NCBI GenBank assembly: GCA_028683855.1
Contig: JAQUHA010000004.1
Span: 83,058-147,057 of the forward strand
Source of the DNA: Desulfuromonadaceae bacterium
GTDB taxonomy: Bacteria > Desulfobacterota > Desulfuromonadia > Geobacterales > Pseudopelobacteraceae
Direction of reading: 5' to 3'
DNA length: 64,000 bases
Part shown: positions 1 through 10,600 of the stretch, one piece after another
How positions within the stretch are numbered: position 1 is the first letter of the stretch
Layout of the letters: each line of letters begins with the position of its first letter
Notes under the pieces: generated by a model
Databases searched by the model: none
What the model saw: only the letters and a program-made list of their open reading frames with translations
What the model was told of the DNA's origin: nothing
Program-made: the position numbers and the translations under genes

Positions 1-156
1 TATCTCAGGGACAGAACCCTGGAACGGTCCGATAGACTGCCATGTACTCGCAGCGCAGCATTCTCCAGAAAAAGTAAAAATCTGTACTGCAAACATGATA
101 ATGGCAACACCCCAAAGTTTCATAAACAAGACCCCTCTGATTTCGCGTCACACACG

Positions 157-3100
157 TTACAACCCCAGAAACGAATTAATAGCCTTCTGCACCTCAGCAA
201 TAGACACAGCATTATCCCCGCTGGTATCCACACAAGCTTCTGCCGTTTTTAGCCCCAGAAACATATTGATAGCACTTTGAACTTCAGCAATTGTGACTGT
301 TTCGTTGTTGTCGCAGTCACCAGGTTTGCTTGATGCAGTCGCCACGGTCAGGTTCATGCTGGCGTCAATCGCTTTGCCGGGTGATACCGTTACGTTTGAT
401 GCTCTCATCGGTTGATATCCGGTTGCAGTGGCACTGATGGTATAAGTTCCAGGTTGGGTCATGATGAGGAATGCGCCGTTACTGTATGTGGTTGCAGTTG
501 CAGTGCCGGTGTTGATGGTTGCGTTGGTTATCGGCACACCAGTTGAACTGCGCAGGTAGCCTTTGATGATGCCGGGGAGGCCGTTGGTGTTGTCGGTTGA
601 GAAGGCTTGCTCCTGTGATGATGTTATTGCGCCGTACTGATCGATTGCATCAACTTTCCAGCTGTAGTTGCTGACGTCTTTGAGGATGCCTTCCGGGATG
701 TAGGTAGAAGGTACGGTGATTTCTTCTTCTTTGTGGACAACAGTATTCTGGCTGTCGGTGATGGTTAGAGTGTAGGTTAGAAGATCGTTATCCGGATCAC
801 TGCTGTCAGTCCAGGTGAAGGCGGTCATGGTTTTGGTTGTGCTGTTCGCGGTCGGTGTCAGTAGCTCCGGTGCTGTCGGTGCGGTGTTGGTGGTTGTGTT
901 CTTGTATGCCAATGCACGGGTTATGCTGGAGACGCTGTCGCCTGCACTGGCGGCGTAGTAGATTTCATAGGTTCCGGCAGGAAGTGCTGCCGGAGGATTG
1001 GTCTGATAGAGGTTGGTGAGTGTTGCAGTTCCTGTCCACTGTTTCGGGTCATTCGGATTGCGGGTCAGCAGTATTCTCGGCAGGTCTATTACTAATTGGC
1101 CGCTGCTGCTTCCAGTGGTGATGGTGGTGTCGGGCAGCCTGATTTCTGCCCAGGCTGCTTCTGCAGTGCCGAAGGTGGTGAGTGAGAGTTGGATCTGGGT
1201 GGCTGTTGGAGAAAGGTGCGCCGTTGGCGCAACGCTTGTGATGTCTTCCTGGTTGACGGAGTTGGTTATAGTTGCTCCTGCTCCGAGGTAGAGTGTTTTG
1301 GTGAGGTTGGAGGCCATTATTGTTCCCGCTTTGTCACCATCGTCATCAAACATCGGATGCTGGAATGATTTATCGCCATATCGGCTTATATAGTCGTTCC
1401 CTTTTCTGGTTTTCATAAGGATGTTGTTTGAGGAGTAGGCAAAGGCGTCACTTAGCGATTCCCCCCGTGAGAGCTGTTTAAAGAGGTCGTCGAGGAAGAG
1501 TTCTCCGCTGCGGATGTTGTCGCTTTCCAGTGATCCACGGATCGATTCTTCGTCTGCTGCGGCTGAGGTGATGATGATTCTGCCGGGTGCTGAAAGGGTG
1601 GGTATGAATGATCCGGAGTAGCAGAAGCCAAGGATTACCATGCGTGGTTCGGCTTTGGCGGTGCTGTTTAGGTTACCTTCCAATGTTGTCAACCAGCTGT
1701 TGATGTCGGCAGGAGTTATGGTTTCACTGCCGAGGTAGAAGGTGTCTTCGAGGCCGTGGTCTACCATGATGAGGTAGAAGGGGGCTGGTGATCCGTTCAT
1801 TCTGTTTGCCATGCCGGTGACGGCATTCATGATGGTGGTTTTGTCAGGTAGTGCGTCCACTCCACTCTGGTTAGTGGTGTAGTTGTAGTAGAGGATGTTG
1901 CTGTCATCAAAGCCGCGTGCTTTAAGTGCGCTGTAGATGCGATTGGTGGCTTTGTTGTGATCAGTCAGGCCTTCACCGGATGGTATTTTACCCTGTACGA
2001 TTACTGCATAGCCTGCCTGAGACCCGACCAGCAGGGTTTGTATTGTGGAACTTGATTCAGAGAGAGAGGCGCTGCCGGCAAAGTTTGCCTGTATTGTGTA
2101 ACTCCCTTTCTGATCAAATACAGATATGTCGTTAAAGGTGAAGTCGCCGAGATCGGTTGTGGTTGTGGTGCTGTAGCTCGGGTTGACCTGTGTGCCGTCC
2201 GGTTTGCTGATGGTGAGGGTTATGGCTTTGCTCTTCATGCTGCTGCCGTTGTCAGGCAGACGGGTGAGCTTGCCGCCGATGGTGAGGTTCCCCTGCTGGA
2301 GGATGTTGTTGGCGGAGAGGTTGATGCTGACAGTGGTGTAGGCCAGAGTGGCTGAAGATGTTGAGTAGGTAAAGGTTGAGGTGGCTTCAGAGGAGATATT
2401 GCCGATGGTGTCATAGGCACGGGCATGGACGGTGTAGACGGCGCCTTCGGTATATAGTGTATTGGGTAATGAGAGTTTCCATGATGTAGTGCCGTTCGCT
2501 GTGAACCAGTATGATGATGTCATCCAGCGTTCGTCTGACTGGAGATAATAAACAGTGCCCCGAACAATCTGAATTTCTACCTTTTCGACGCTACTACCAA
2601 TATCGGAGGCACTACCGCTGATTTCCAGCAGGGAGGGGATTGTTATATTGTTGACCGGTAAGGTTATGACTGCCACTGGTGGAGTGGTGTCTACGATTGG
2701 CAGGGTGATTTCAGTGGTGCTGGTAATCGAGTTGGATACGTTTGCAGCTGCGTCTTTGACAAAGGCGTAGAGGGTTTTATTTCCAGCGGTGGTAAAGGTA
2801 TAGCTGGTTGGCTTTGTGCTGTCCCAAGTGCAGTTGGTGGCACTGTCGGTTTCTGTGAGGCAATAAGCAGTAACGGCGGTGTTGTCGGTTGCGGTAAGGG
2901 TGGTTATGGATACAGACAGGGCAGTGGCAGTGGCCGGGATGGAGAAGGCTGCGATGGTTGGGGCATTCGCATCTGGAAGCACAATTGTTGCAATAGCCGA
3001 CTTACTGGCCGAAATATTCCCCACAGAATCCTTGGCAAAGGCAAAGAGGGTTTTATTGCCTGCAGCGCTGAAGGTGTAACTTGCTGGAATTGCAGATTTC

Positions 3101-5580
3101 CATGTGCAACCGGTTGAACTGTTGATTTCGGTCAGACAATAAGCTGTGACAGCGGTATTGTCGGTTGCAGTGAAGGTTGTAATGGCTACTGTCAGACTGT
3201 CTGATGTAGTCGGCATCGAAAATTCAGTTATGGATGGACTGATAAAATCCGGCGAATTTATAATCACATTTGCAGATACACTATTTGAGATGTTTCCAGC
3301 AGCATCTTTGACAAAGGCATAGAGTTTTTTGATAGCGGATGATGTGAACGTGTAAATTGTCGGCTTACTTGTCTTCCAGACACAATCTGCTGAATTATCT
3401 GTTTCAGACAGACAATATCCGGAAACTGCAACATTATCAGTTGAAGTAAAGGCGGTTATGGCTATTGTCAAAGTCGTTGTCGATGTCGGAATAGTGAATG
3501 TTTCAATAGTTGGTGCAATCAAGTCGGCAAATGTCACGGTTACATCATGATTGTTAATAACGTTACTGATTGTATAGATATTGCCGTCCATAAAGCTTTT
3601 TACATCAGTTCCGTTATCTGTAATTGAGTTGAGCACATAGCCTGGCGAAGGGGTAAGGGTACAGATGGAAGATGTATCGATATTTACCGGTGAGGAGCAT
3701 GAAACTGTACCTCCAGGACCGGTGACTGCAGGGGTTATGGCGAAGGTCTGGAGCGTGCCATTGCCTGATAAAACCGACGATATTAATGGCATGGCTGCAT
3801 CATCACTGTACACCTCCATAACAGCACTCTTCGACGTAGGCGTAGTTGGAGCAAAGAAAACCGTTAACGTACAACTTTCTCCGGCATTCAGCGTTGGCGT
3901 TAGATTCGGACAGGGTGACAAACCACCTGGAATGACGTAGAACTGCGAAGCGTCGGTGCCGGTAAAGGTGATACCGTTGACGGAAATGCTACTTTCTCCT
4001 CCGTTGGTTATACTGAATTCCATTTTAGGAGAACTCAAGCCTATGATGGCAGTGCCAAAATTGTAAACATTTGGCTGAATGAAGACTGAATATATCCCTC
4101 CACGCACCGGCAACGCATAGCTGGCAGTGGTTTTGCTGAGAGTATTGGTAACGCCGCCACCACTCATATTCAGGCTAAAGGCGCTGGATGGTGCTGCAAC
4201 AGCAGTGGTAGAACTCCAGTAATCAAACTCCTTAATTGCTGTGAAACCTGCCGTTGTCAGCCAGGTGGATTGTGTAAGCTCTCCGTAATTGATCAGGCTG
4301 CGTAGTTCGAGGATACTCGGTAAACGCCAGTCGTTGTGACCAAGGTAGTCAGTCTGATTCAGGCAGGAAACATAGGCCAAGGCATCCAACCAGCTCTTGG
4401 TAACACCGGGACTACAAGAGTCAGCACCAGGAAAATTGCCGTCGTTACCCCAAACGAGGCCGGTCAGGTTATCACTTATGGTTAGATCAGAGTTGGCAGT
4501 GAAGCGCGGATCTGGCCAAGAAACTCCGGATCGCAGTTCGCCAGCCTGACCTGTACCCGCGCAGGCAATTTCCAGACCGGCAGTGTCATAGCATTTGGCC
4601 TGACCGCCGTCAGAGCCAGCGAAAGAGGTGGTTGCTCTGGAGATACCGGTGATCGGTATATCAAAGGTGGGGCGAATTGCCGAGTTACTGGCAATATTAA
4701 GGATGGCACTTTGGGGACCGCTGACTGTTGGCGAGAAGACCACCGTGACGCTGCACGAGCTGTTGGCTGCCAATGTTGGTGTTAGAGTGGCGCATGGTGC
4801 CGATCCACCGGTGGCAACGGTAAACTGTGTCGGATTACTGCCGGTAATGCTGATGCTGCTGACGATAATACTGTTTGCACCACCGTTTATTATCTGAAAT
4901 TCTTTCGCTTCTGATTGGCTGTTGATGGTAACGCTGCCAAAACTGTTGCTGGTTGGCAGAACCGTGAAGGCATCGATCCCTCCACGCACCGGCAACGCAT
5001 AGCTGGCAGTGGTTTTGCTGAGAGTATTGGTAACGCCGCCACCACTCATATTCAGGCTAAAGGCGCTGGATGGTGCTGCAACAGCAGTGGTAGAACTCCA
5101 GTAATCAAACTCCTTAATTGCTGTGAAACCTGCCGTTGTCAGCCAGGTGGATTGTGTAAGCTCTCCGTAATTGATCAGGCTGCGTAGTTCGAGGATACTC
5201 GGTAAACGCCAGTCGTTGTGACCAAGGTAGTCAGTCTGATTCAGGCAGGAAACATAGGCCAAGGCATCCAACCAGCTCTTGGTAACACCGGGACTACAAG
5301 AGTCAGCACCAGGAAAATTGCCGTCGTTACCCCAAACGAGGCCGGTCAGGTTATCACTTATGGTTAGATCAGAGTTGGCAGTGAAGCGCGGATCTGGCCA
5401 AGAAACTCCGGATCGCAGTTCGCCAGCCTGACCTGTACCCGCGCAGGCAATCTCCAGACCGGCAGTGTCATAGCATTTGGCCTGACCGCCGTCTGGTACG
5501 ATGGCCGCTTGCACAACTGGGACAGATACTATCCATGAATAGATGATTGCGAGCCGGAATAATGTGAATAGTCGTTTCAT
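157..5580 (-). CDS. Giant secreted DUF1566 / C13-peptidase / dockerin protein
   Basis: 1807 aa. Start at 5580 has an AGGAAA ribosome site just upstream and opens a clear signal peptide (hydrophobic run, VVQA-AIVP cleavage region). Domains in order: DUF1566 (Lcl C-terminal, lectin-like fold) about residues 30-200, a HYDIN/choice-of-anchor-D Ig module, a second nearly identical DUF1566, another anchor module, a bacterial-repeat module, three Ig-like repeats with the CLTE signature, a further Ig module, a C13 legumain-like peptidase domain (MVDHG near 1273, CYSG near 1319), fibronectin-like and carboxypeptidase-regulatory modules, then a dockerin-like C-terminus (GDCDNN...VTIAEVQ and a second VSIAEVQ repeat). 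Clan CD peptidases use this His/Cys dyad; the substrate is unknown. The DUF1566 domains here end in LPVRGG and lack the Asn-codon pattern of the retroelement targets. Function as a cell-surface protease docked by a cohesin is inference. Confidence 0.85.
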   Translation of the reverse strand: MKRLFTLFRLAIIYSWIVSVPVVQAAIVPDGGQAKCYDTAGLEIACAGTGQAGELRSGVSWPDPRFTANSDLTISDNLTGLVWGNDGNFPGADSCSPGVTKSWLDALAYVSCLNQTDYLGHNDWRLPSILELRSLINYGELTQSTWLTTAGFTAIKEFDYWSSTTAVAAPSSAFSLNMSGGGVTNTLSKTTASYALPVRGGIDAFTVLPTSNSFGSVTINSQSEAKEFQIINGGANSIIVSSISITGSNPTQFTVATGGSAPCATLTPTLAANSSCSVTVVFSPTVSGPQSAILNIASNSAIRPTFDIPITGISRATTSFAGSDGGQAKCYDTAGLEIACAGTGQAGELRSGVSWPDPRFTANSDLTISDNLTGLVWGNDGNFPGADSCSPGVTKSWLDALAYVSCLNQTDYLGHNDWRLPSILELRSLINYGELTQSTWLTTAGFTAIKEFDYWSSTTAVAAPSSAFSLNMSGGGVTNTLSKTTASYALPVRGGIYSVFIQPNVYNFGTAIIGLSSPKMEFSITNGGESSISVNGITFTGTDASQFYVIPGGLSPCPNLTPTLNAGESCTLTVFFAPTTPTSKSAVMEVYSDDAAMPLISSVLSGNGTLQTFAITPAVTGPGGTVSCSSPVNIDTSSICTLTPSPGYVLNSITDNGTDVKSFMDGNIYTISNVINNHDVTVTFADLIAPTIETFTIPTSTTTLTIAITAFTSTDNVAVSGYCLSETDNSADCVWKTSKPTIYTFTSSAIKKLYAFVKDAAGNISNSVSANVIINSPDFISPSITEFSMPTTSDSLTVAITTFTATDNTAVTAYCLTEINSSTGCTWKSAIPASYTFSAAGNKTLFAFAKDSVGNISASKSAIATIVLPDANAPTIAAFSIPATATALSVSITTLTATDNTAVTAYCLTETDSATNCTWDSTKPTSYTFTTAGNKTLYAFVKDAAANVSNSITSTTEITLPIVDTTPPVAVITLPVNNITIPSLLEISGSASDIGSSVEKVEIQIVRGTVYYLQSDERWMTSSYWFTANGTTSWKLSLPNTLYTEGAVYTVHARAYDTIGNISSEATSTFTYSTSSATLAYTTVSINLSANNILQQGNLTIGGKLTRLPDNGSSMKSKAITLTISKPDGTQVNPSYSTTTTTDLGDFTFNDISVFDQKGSYTIQANFAGSASLSESSSTIQTLLVGSQAGYAVIVQGKIPSGEGLTDHNKATNRIYSALKARGFDDSNILYYNYTTNQSGVDALPDKTTIMNAVTGMANRMNGSPAPFYLIMVDHGLEDTFYLGSETITPADINSWLTTLEGNLNSTAKAEPRMVILGFCYSGSFIPTLSAPGRIIITSAAADEESIRGSLESDNIRSGELFLDDLFKQLSRGESLSDAFAYSSNNILMKTRKGNDYISRYGDKSFQHPMFDDDGDKAGTIMASNLTKTLYLGAGATITNSVNQEDITSVAPTAHLSPTATQIQLSLTTFGTAEAAWAEIRLPDTTITTGSSSGQLVIDLPRILLTRNPNDPKQWTGTATLTNLYQTNPPAALPAGTYEIYYAASAGDSVSSITRALAYKNTTTNTAPTAPELLTPTANSTTKTMTAFTWTDSSDPDNDLLTYTLTITDSQNTVVHKEEEITVPSTYIPEGILKDVSNYSWKVDAIDQYGAITSSQEQAFSTDNTNGLPGIIKGYLRSSTGVPITNATINTGTATATTYSNGAFLIMTQPGTYTISATATGYQPMRASNVTVSPGKAIDASMNLTVATASSKPGDCDNNETVTIAEVQSAINMFLGLKTAEACVDTSGDNAVSIAEVQKAINSFLGL
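4096..4611. repeat. Direct repeat copy A (DUF1566-coding, 516 bp)
   Basis: Matches 4978-5493 at a constant offset of 882 bp. By eye I find a single mismatch (position 4570 t versus 5452 c). The repeat encodes the whole second DUF1566 domain of the giant protein. Confidence 0.9.
4978..5493. repeat. Direct repeat copy B (DUF1566-coding, 516 bp)
   Basis: Partner of 4096-4611. The two copies flank a 366-bp stretch encoding a HYDIN-like Ig module, as expected from a tandem duplication whose spacers have diverged or from recent gene conversion between the two domains. Confidence 0.9.
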
Positions 5581-5605
5581 TATATTTCCTGATGAACGGT
5601 GTATT

Positions 5606-6457
5606 TCAGTTTGCTTTTTTACGACTCTTTACTGCGTTACCCAACAACTGCTTCTCTTCCGCCTTTACTCTTCGCTCCAGCTTCTTGATATCCTCTTCCG
5701 GAGGTAATTCCTCCGGCTTGATGTCACTTTTTGCAAGCAACAGCCTGACATCCTTGTTGTTTTTGACATGCTCGGCGGTAATCCGCACTTCACCGTGCAA
5801 GTCGTCCCGCTTGACGTTGAAATTGGTGATTTCGGTCGCCAAGTCCTTCGCCTTAATGGTTATAGTCGGGAGGAAATCCGCCAATGCCCTGTTTTCGGGC
5901 ATCCCCAGCCGTTTCTTCATCTTCAGAGTCGTATGCCCTCCGAAAAGAGCATGATCGCCTCTGCTTCTTATTCGACCAAAACCCTGATTATCTACGCCTC
6001 GCTCATAAATTATCTGGGAAAGTTCCGTTTCTGTGGCGACCAGTTTTTCTCGTGCCTGCATACGTTCGACCAACAGTATCCGCTCTTCAAGAAGTTCCTG
6101 TTTGCGCGTCTGAATGGCAAAGTAGCTTTGGGCAAACGCGATCTGCTCCTTGCGTGGATCACCGTTTTGAGCAATCAGGTAGCAGGCGTAGCGGGTCAGC
6201 ATGATGTCATCGACTTCCCGCTTGGCACCCTTGGCAAGATCGATCATTTTGTTGACGTCAACAAAATGATCTGCAACACCCTGACCAGAGTTCTCGCAGG
6301 CTATTTTCGCCTTGTCGATGACCCTGGAAAAGTTCCGCCATTCGTCGTAATCAAGCAAAGCCAGCAACTCTCTGGCAAGCCAGTACTCAACGCCATCTTC
6401 CTGATATGAAGATTCCTCAAAACTATTGTTCAGCCTGATAATGGTTTCTTTCTTCAT
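5606..6457 (-). CDS. dinD: DNA-damage-inducible protein D (DinD)
   Basis: 283 aa from the ATG at 6457, which has AAGGAAG about 8 nt upstream; an in-frame ATG at 6514 lies inside an intergenic repeat and is less likely. The protein matches the DinD family in length (about 275 aa) and in its blocks: an N-terminal BRO-like region with [20 protein letters not shown], the middle [37 protein letters not shown] stretch, and a charged C-terminus. In E. coli DinD modulates RecA activity. I see no LexA box in the short upstream region, which consists of a palindromic repeat, so SOS control is not supported here. It sits just downstream of a DUF1566 gene across that repeat, like other cargo genes in the window. 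Confidence 0.85.
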   Translation of the reverse strand: MKKETIIRLNNSFEESSYQEDGVEYWLARELLALLDYDEWRNFSRVIDKAKIACENSGQGVADHFVDVNKMIDLAKGAKREVDDIMLTRYACYLIAQNGDPRKEQIAFAQSYFAIQTRKQELLEERILLVERMQAREKLVATETELSQIIYERGVDNQGFGRIRSRGDHALFGGHTTLKMKKRLGMPENRALADFLPTITIKAKDLATEITNFNVKRDDLHGEVRITAEHVKNNKDVRLLLAKSDIKPEELPPEEDIKKLERRVKAEEKQLLGNAVKSRKKAN

Positions 6458-6486
6458 ATCGGTTGCTTCCTTTTTATTAAGCAAAT

Positions 6487-6574
6487 TGTCTGAACTGGGA
6501 TTTAAAGGATGCACAGATTCTCAAGATTATAAAATCAGGTAAATCCTTAAATCCGGTGAATCCTTGTTCAGACA
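6487..6574. repeat. Palindromic intergenic repeat, copy 1
   Basis: 88 bp with 9-bp perfect inverted ends TGTCTGAAC / GTTCAGACA and internal GGATTTA / TAAATCC arms. It starts one base after the stop codon of the 6576-7349 DUF1566 gene and runs to the dinD leader. Related copies are at 13507-13605, 40748-40886 and 41291-41429, with half copies inside coding sequence at 13419-13450 and 40629-40670. Confidence 0.8.
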
Positions 6575-6575
6575 G

Positions 6576-7349
6576 TTACAGGTTGCCTCGGACAGGCCAA
6601 GCTAATGAGAATGAACATTTGGTGAATACTGCAGGATATGAATAACCTGAACATCCGCCCACACCACAATCATTCCCGTTTGTACTGCTTCTTTGATTAC
6701 CATAGCCGTCAACATAACTACATAAAGTTAGGTTGCAATTATTACCAAAAAAACTACAATTTTTTGATGAACTTAATATATTGCCATCACTTTTTGACAG
6801 GACAAAAGCGCTAGGCGTATTGTCAGCCTGTGTATTTGATGACCAATAGTAGTATATACCGTTTGAGCCCGACATTGCTGGTATTGTAAATCCTACTGTC
6901 GTCAACCATGCATGTTGATCCGCCACACCATAATTAACCACACTCGCCAACTCATCCGCCGTCGGCAACCGCCAGTCATTGAAATTGAGATAACGATACT
7001 GGTTAAGGCACTTGACATGATCAAGCGACTCTTGCCAAGAGACAAAGGTTCCGGTCTTGCTGCATGATGTCGCGCTTGGCCCAGGTGTCATCATATCCTT
7101 CGCCCAGACCAACCCGGTCATATTGTCGGTCATGGTTTCATCGGTGTTATCGGTAAAACGGACGGCGGGCAGCTTCTGCCCCGGTTTCAGCTCGCCATCC
7201 TGCCCGGTTCCGGGACAGGGGATCTCTGTACCATCCGAGAAATAACACTTGTCCTGCCCGGTTTGCGGCACCGGTGCTGGAGCGGAAAAGGCGATGGAGG
7301 ATGAAGAGAGAATAATGATTGCCGCAAGGCTGGTAACGATCTGTTTCAT
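6576..7349 (-). CDS. Small secreted DUF1566 (Lcl C-terminal) protein
   Basis: 257 aa, start 7349 with GGGAG upstream and a signal peptide ending near FSAPAP. The PQTGQ...CPGTGQDGELKPG N-terminal block is shared by nearly all DUF1566 proteins in the window. The single DUF1566 domain (WRLPTADELASVVNYG, YYWSSNTQ, LAWPVRGN at the C-terminus) fills the protein, which makes it equivalent to the stand-alone proteins at 15550-16155 and 41431-42057. It differs from them by a long insertion before LAWPVRG containing seven cysteines and many Gly/Asn/Ser. No dockerin. The C-terminal variable region does not resemble the template repeat. Probably a secreted ligand-binding lectin-fold protein; the ligand is unknown. 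Confidence 0.75.
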   Translation of the reverse strand: MKQIVTSLAAIIILSSSSIAFSAPAPVPQTGQDKCYFSDGTEIPCPGTGQDGELKPGQKLPAVRFTDNTDETMTDNMTGLVWAKDMMTPGPSATSCSKTGTFVSWQESLDHVKCLNQYRYLNFNDWRLPTADELASVVNYGVADQHAWLTTVGFTIPAMSGSNGIYYYWSSNTQADNTPSAFVLSKSDGNILSSSKNCSFFGNNCNLTLCSYVDGYGNQRSSTNGNDCGVGGCSGYSYPAVFTKCSFSLAWPVRGNL

Positions 7350-7609
7350 GAAGAGAACTCCCTTTTTTATCTATGGATTTTATGAATAGTTGGACATCAC
7401 GCAAGTTGTGAATAAATCTTTAGATTAGAACTCGTTACACTCCATTTCAGGTCGGTGCAAGCTAATTATGGCATTCACCCGCAACCGTAACAGTCGATTT
7501 GAGTGCTTTAAATAGAAACTTTAACATTATCCTACTGAAAGTTCATAATCCCTTGAAAATTTTTGTGCCCTACCAAGGCAGCATTCAGCAGTATCATGTA
7601 ATTATTTTT

Positions 7610-7650
7610 ATTCAAGCCCCACCGACCGTTATGGCCAATGGGGCTTGAAT
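7610..7650. terminator. Hairpin terminator after the giant VR1 gene
   Basis: Perfect 12-bp stem (ATTCAAGCCCCA at 7610-7621, TGGGGCTTGAAT at 7639-7650). It lies 29 bp past the stop codon of the minus-strand gene ending at 7679; T/A-rich flanks on both sides. The rest of the 7350-7678 gap shows no gene. Confidence 0.65.
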
Positions 7651-7678
7651 GTTACTGCTATGATGGGTTTAGTGATTT

Positions 7679-10600
7679 TTACAACCCCAGAAACGAATTA
7701 ATCGCCTTCTGCACCTCAGCGATTGAGACTCCGTTTACTCCATCCGTATTAACGCACGCTTCTGCCGTTTTCAGCCCGAGAAACATATTAATAGCACTCT
7801 GAACCTCGGCAATCGTTACTGTTCCATTGTTGTCGCAGTCACCCGGTTTGGATGTTGCCGTCTTTGGCGTCATACTGATAGCCACCGAAGTAACCCTGCC
7901 TGCTGTTGCGGTAACACTTTTGCTTGCGGAGTCATATCCTGCAGCGGAAACTGTAAGCGTTACGCTGCTGTTTTGAGAGGCAAGCAGAAAGGCACCGTTT
8001 GCAAGTGATCTGGTTGTATTGATGGTGGCTCCGATTATCGGGGTGCTTGTTATGCTGTCTATTACATACCCCTTGATGAATGCAGGTAGTGCGTTGGTGG
8101 TAACGATACTGAAGCTTCTGCTTGATGTGCTATTGGTAGTAGCGCCAAAGCTGTCGATTGCTTTAACTCTCCACCAGCAGTCACTATCTCTATTCTGACA
8201 GATGTAGGTACTTGAATCAGGCGAGGTCTTAAGAGCCGTATCAGGGATAATGGCAGCACCCTGCTGTATATCCTGTTCTCTGTAGACTACGGTTGTGAAG
8301 TTCGGGTCGGTTGCTATTTCTATGGTGTAGGTCAGGTTATCGCTATCGGAACTCTCACTCCACGCTGTGCCGAATGCCTGATTAGGAGTACTCTGATCTT
8401 CAGGGGTAGTCAGATCAAATGCCGTAGGTGGTGTGTTGTTCGCTCTGTTTCTGTAGAGCGTACTCTGAACCGGTATTGACTGCTCTCCTGTCTGTACATC
8501 TGTTGTGTAGTGGAAGATATCGTACCTTCCGTCAGTAGCGAAACCGTTCCAGGTTGTTTCCCATCTCCCGGTAGTCGCATTGTGAGTAAGCGGTACTGTT
8601 GTAAGGTTGACCAGTACCTGTCCACCGGTACCTGCTCCGGTTGCTGTTGTCTCGGGTGTCTTGATCTCAATCCATGCGGTGCCTACTCTGGCATCCAGAT
8701 TAGCTTCCAGCCAGAGGGTAGTAGTTGTCTCTGTGTTTGCCAGGGTTATGTTCGGTGTTACCGCTTTGATATCGGCGGGGTTGTCACCGGCGTTGGTCTG
8801 GATCCCTTCGCCAAGCTTAATGGTGGCTGCTGTTGTACCGTCGCTGCTGGTGAGTGAGTAGCTGCCGGTACCGTCTCCGTTGTCGTCAAGGAGTGGATGC
8901 TGGGCAAGAGCATCCCAGACACCGGAGTGATAGCCGTTGGTGAGTCGTCTTACGTCACGGGCAGGTAGTGCGCCTGCTGCATGAGTAAAGGCGTCTTTGA
9001 AGTCATCCCCTCTGCCAAGGAAGGTGAAGAGTGAATCGAGGAAGTACTCACCTCCAGTGAAGAGGGTCTTTGAGTCGATATCGTACAGCTTTACCCCTGC
9101 TATAGACTCTTCGTCTGAACCGGCACTGGTTATAACAACTCTCCCTGCTTTGGAGACAGCAGGTATGAACTGACCGGAGTAGCAGGAACCGACAATGATG
9201 AAACGCTTGTAGCTGTTTATGGCAGAAGTAACTGCGGGGTCTGCTTCAAGGGTGTCAAGCCAGGCGTTAAGGTCAGCCGGTGTCAGTATCTCATCCCCCA
9301 TAACGAAGCCGTTAGAGCTTCCGTGATCCACCATGATCAGGTAGAGCGGAGCGGCTGAGCCGGCGAGTTTGCCTTTAGCCCAGGTGGTGATGGCACTCTG
9401 CAGGTCTGCTTTGGTGATAGCGGTTGTACTGCTGCTCTTTAGAAGATTGATATTAGTATCGAGGAAGCTCCGCTTCCTGAGAGTTCTGACGATAGCATCT
9501 GCAGAAGTGTTGTGAAGATCAAGAAGGGAGTTATCATTCCTCTTACCGGTAACAACGATAGCGTAACCGGCACTCTTATCCATCAGGATGGTAGCACTGG
9601 CTGAGGTGGTGTTGATCAGTTCTGTTGAACCGGCAAATGAAGCAGTGGCGAGGTATGCCCCCGGTGCGGTGAAGATTGCGGGGAGTTCAAGAGTCCAGCT
9701 GCCCGAATTGTCGGTTGTGGTGGTTGTGTAGTCAACCTTGGTGCCGTCAGGTTTGGTGAGGGTTACGGTTACGGTCTTACCGTTCAGATAACTGCCGGTT
9801 GATGCCGGTATGGTGCCTAGTACTCCGGAGATGGTGACGGCTGCGTTAATCTTGATACTGGTAACAGGGGGACCAACTGTCAGGCCGGTCGCCATCTGAC
9901 GGCTGAAGGAGGCGGTGATGGCAAGTCCGTCACTTGCGGTGATGCTGCAGTCGTTACCGTTACTTGAGTCACAGCCGTTCCAGCCGGCAAGGAAGTAGCC
10001 GGAGGCGGGGGTGGCGGTGAGAGTGACACTGGTCTGGGCTGGAAAGCCGTATGTGGTTGAGGCGCATAAGGTGTCACAGTAAGCCCCTGCAGGGTTGCTG
10101 CTGATGGTGCCGGCTGCCGCTTCGCTCTTGGAGATGGTGACACCGCTGGTGGCGGCAACTACCATCTGCTTTTCAACACTTGCAGAGGGGGTTCCCGAGT
10201 CGGTTACCCGTATTGTAAAGTTACTCCCCATGGAGTTGCCGGTAATAGTGCCGCTGATGACCCCGGATACGCTGTTAAGGAAGAGCCCTTCGGGAAGAGT
10301 GCCGCTTACTACGCTAAAGGTGTAGGGTGTCTGGCCACCGGTGACGTTTATAGTCTGGTGGTACTCTGTTCCGGCAGAAGCGGCTGCAAGTGATGCAGTG
10401 TCTATTGTCATTGCTGAAAGTACGGACAGGGTGAAGTCACGGGTTACTTTCTGCGGTGTGGCGGATGAGTCAGCTACTTCTATGGTGAAGCTGCCGGTGC
10501 CGGCGGTTGTCGGTGTGCCGGAGATAGTGGCGTTGCTGGCGGTCGAGTTGATGGTTATGCCGGTTGGAAGTGCCCCCCCTGATACTTTCCAGCTGTACGG

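Noticed and set aside
837..1291. Plus-strand frames in the giant genes
   Set aside because: Antisense shadows caused by biased codon use of the giant genes.
5592..6409. Plus-strand open frames opposite dinD
   Set aside because: They are shadows of the well supported DinD gene; no family motif or ribosome site supports them.
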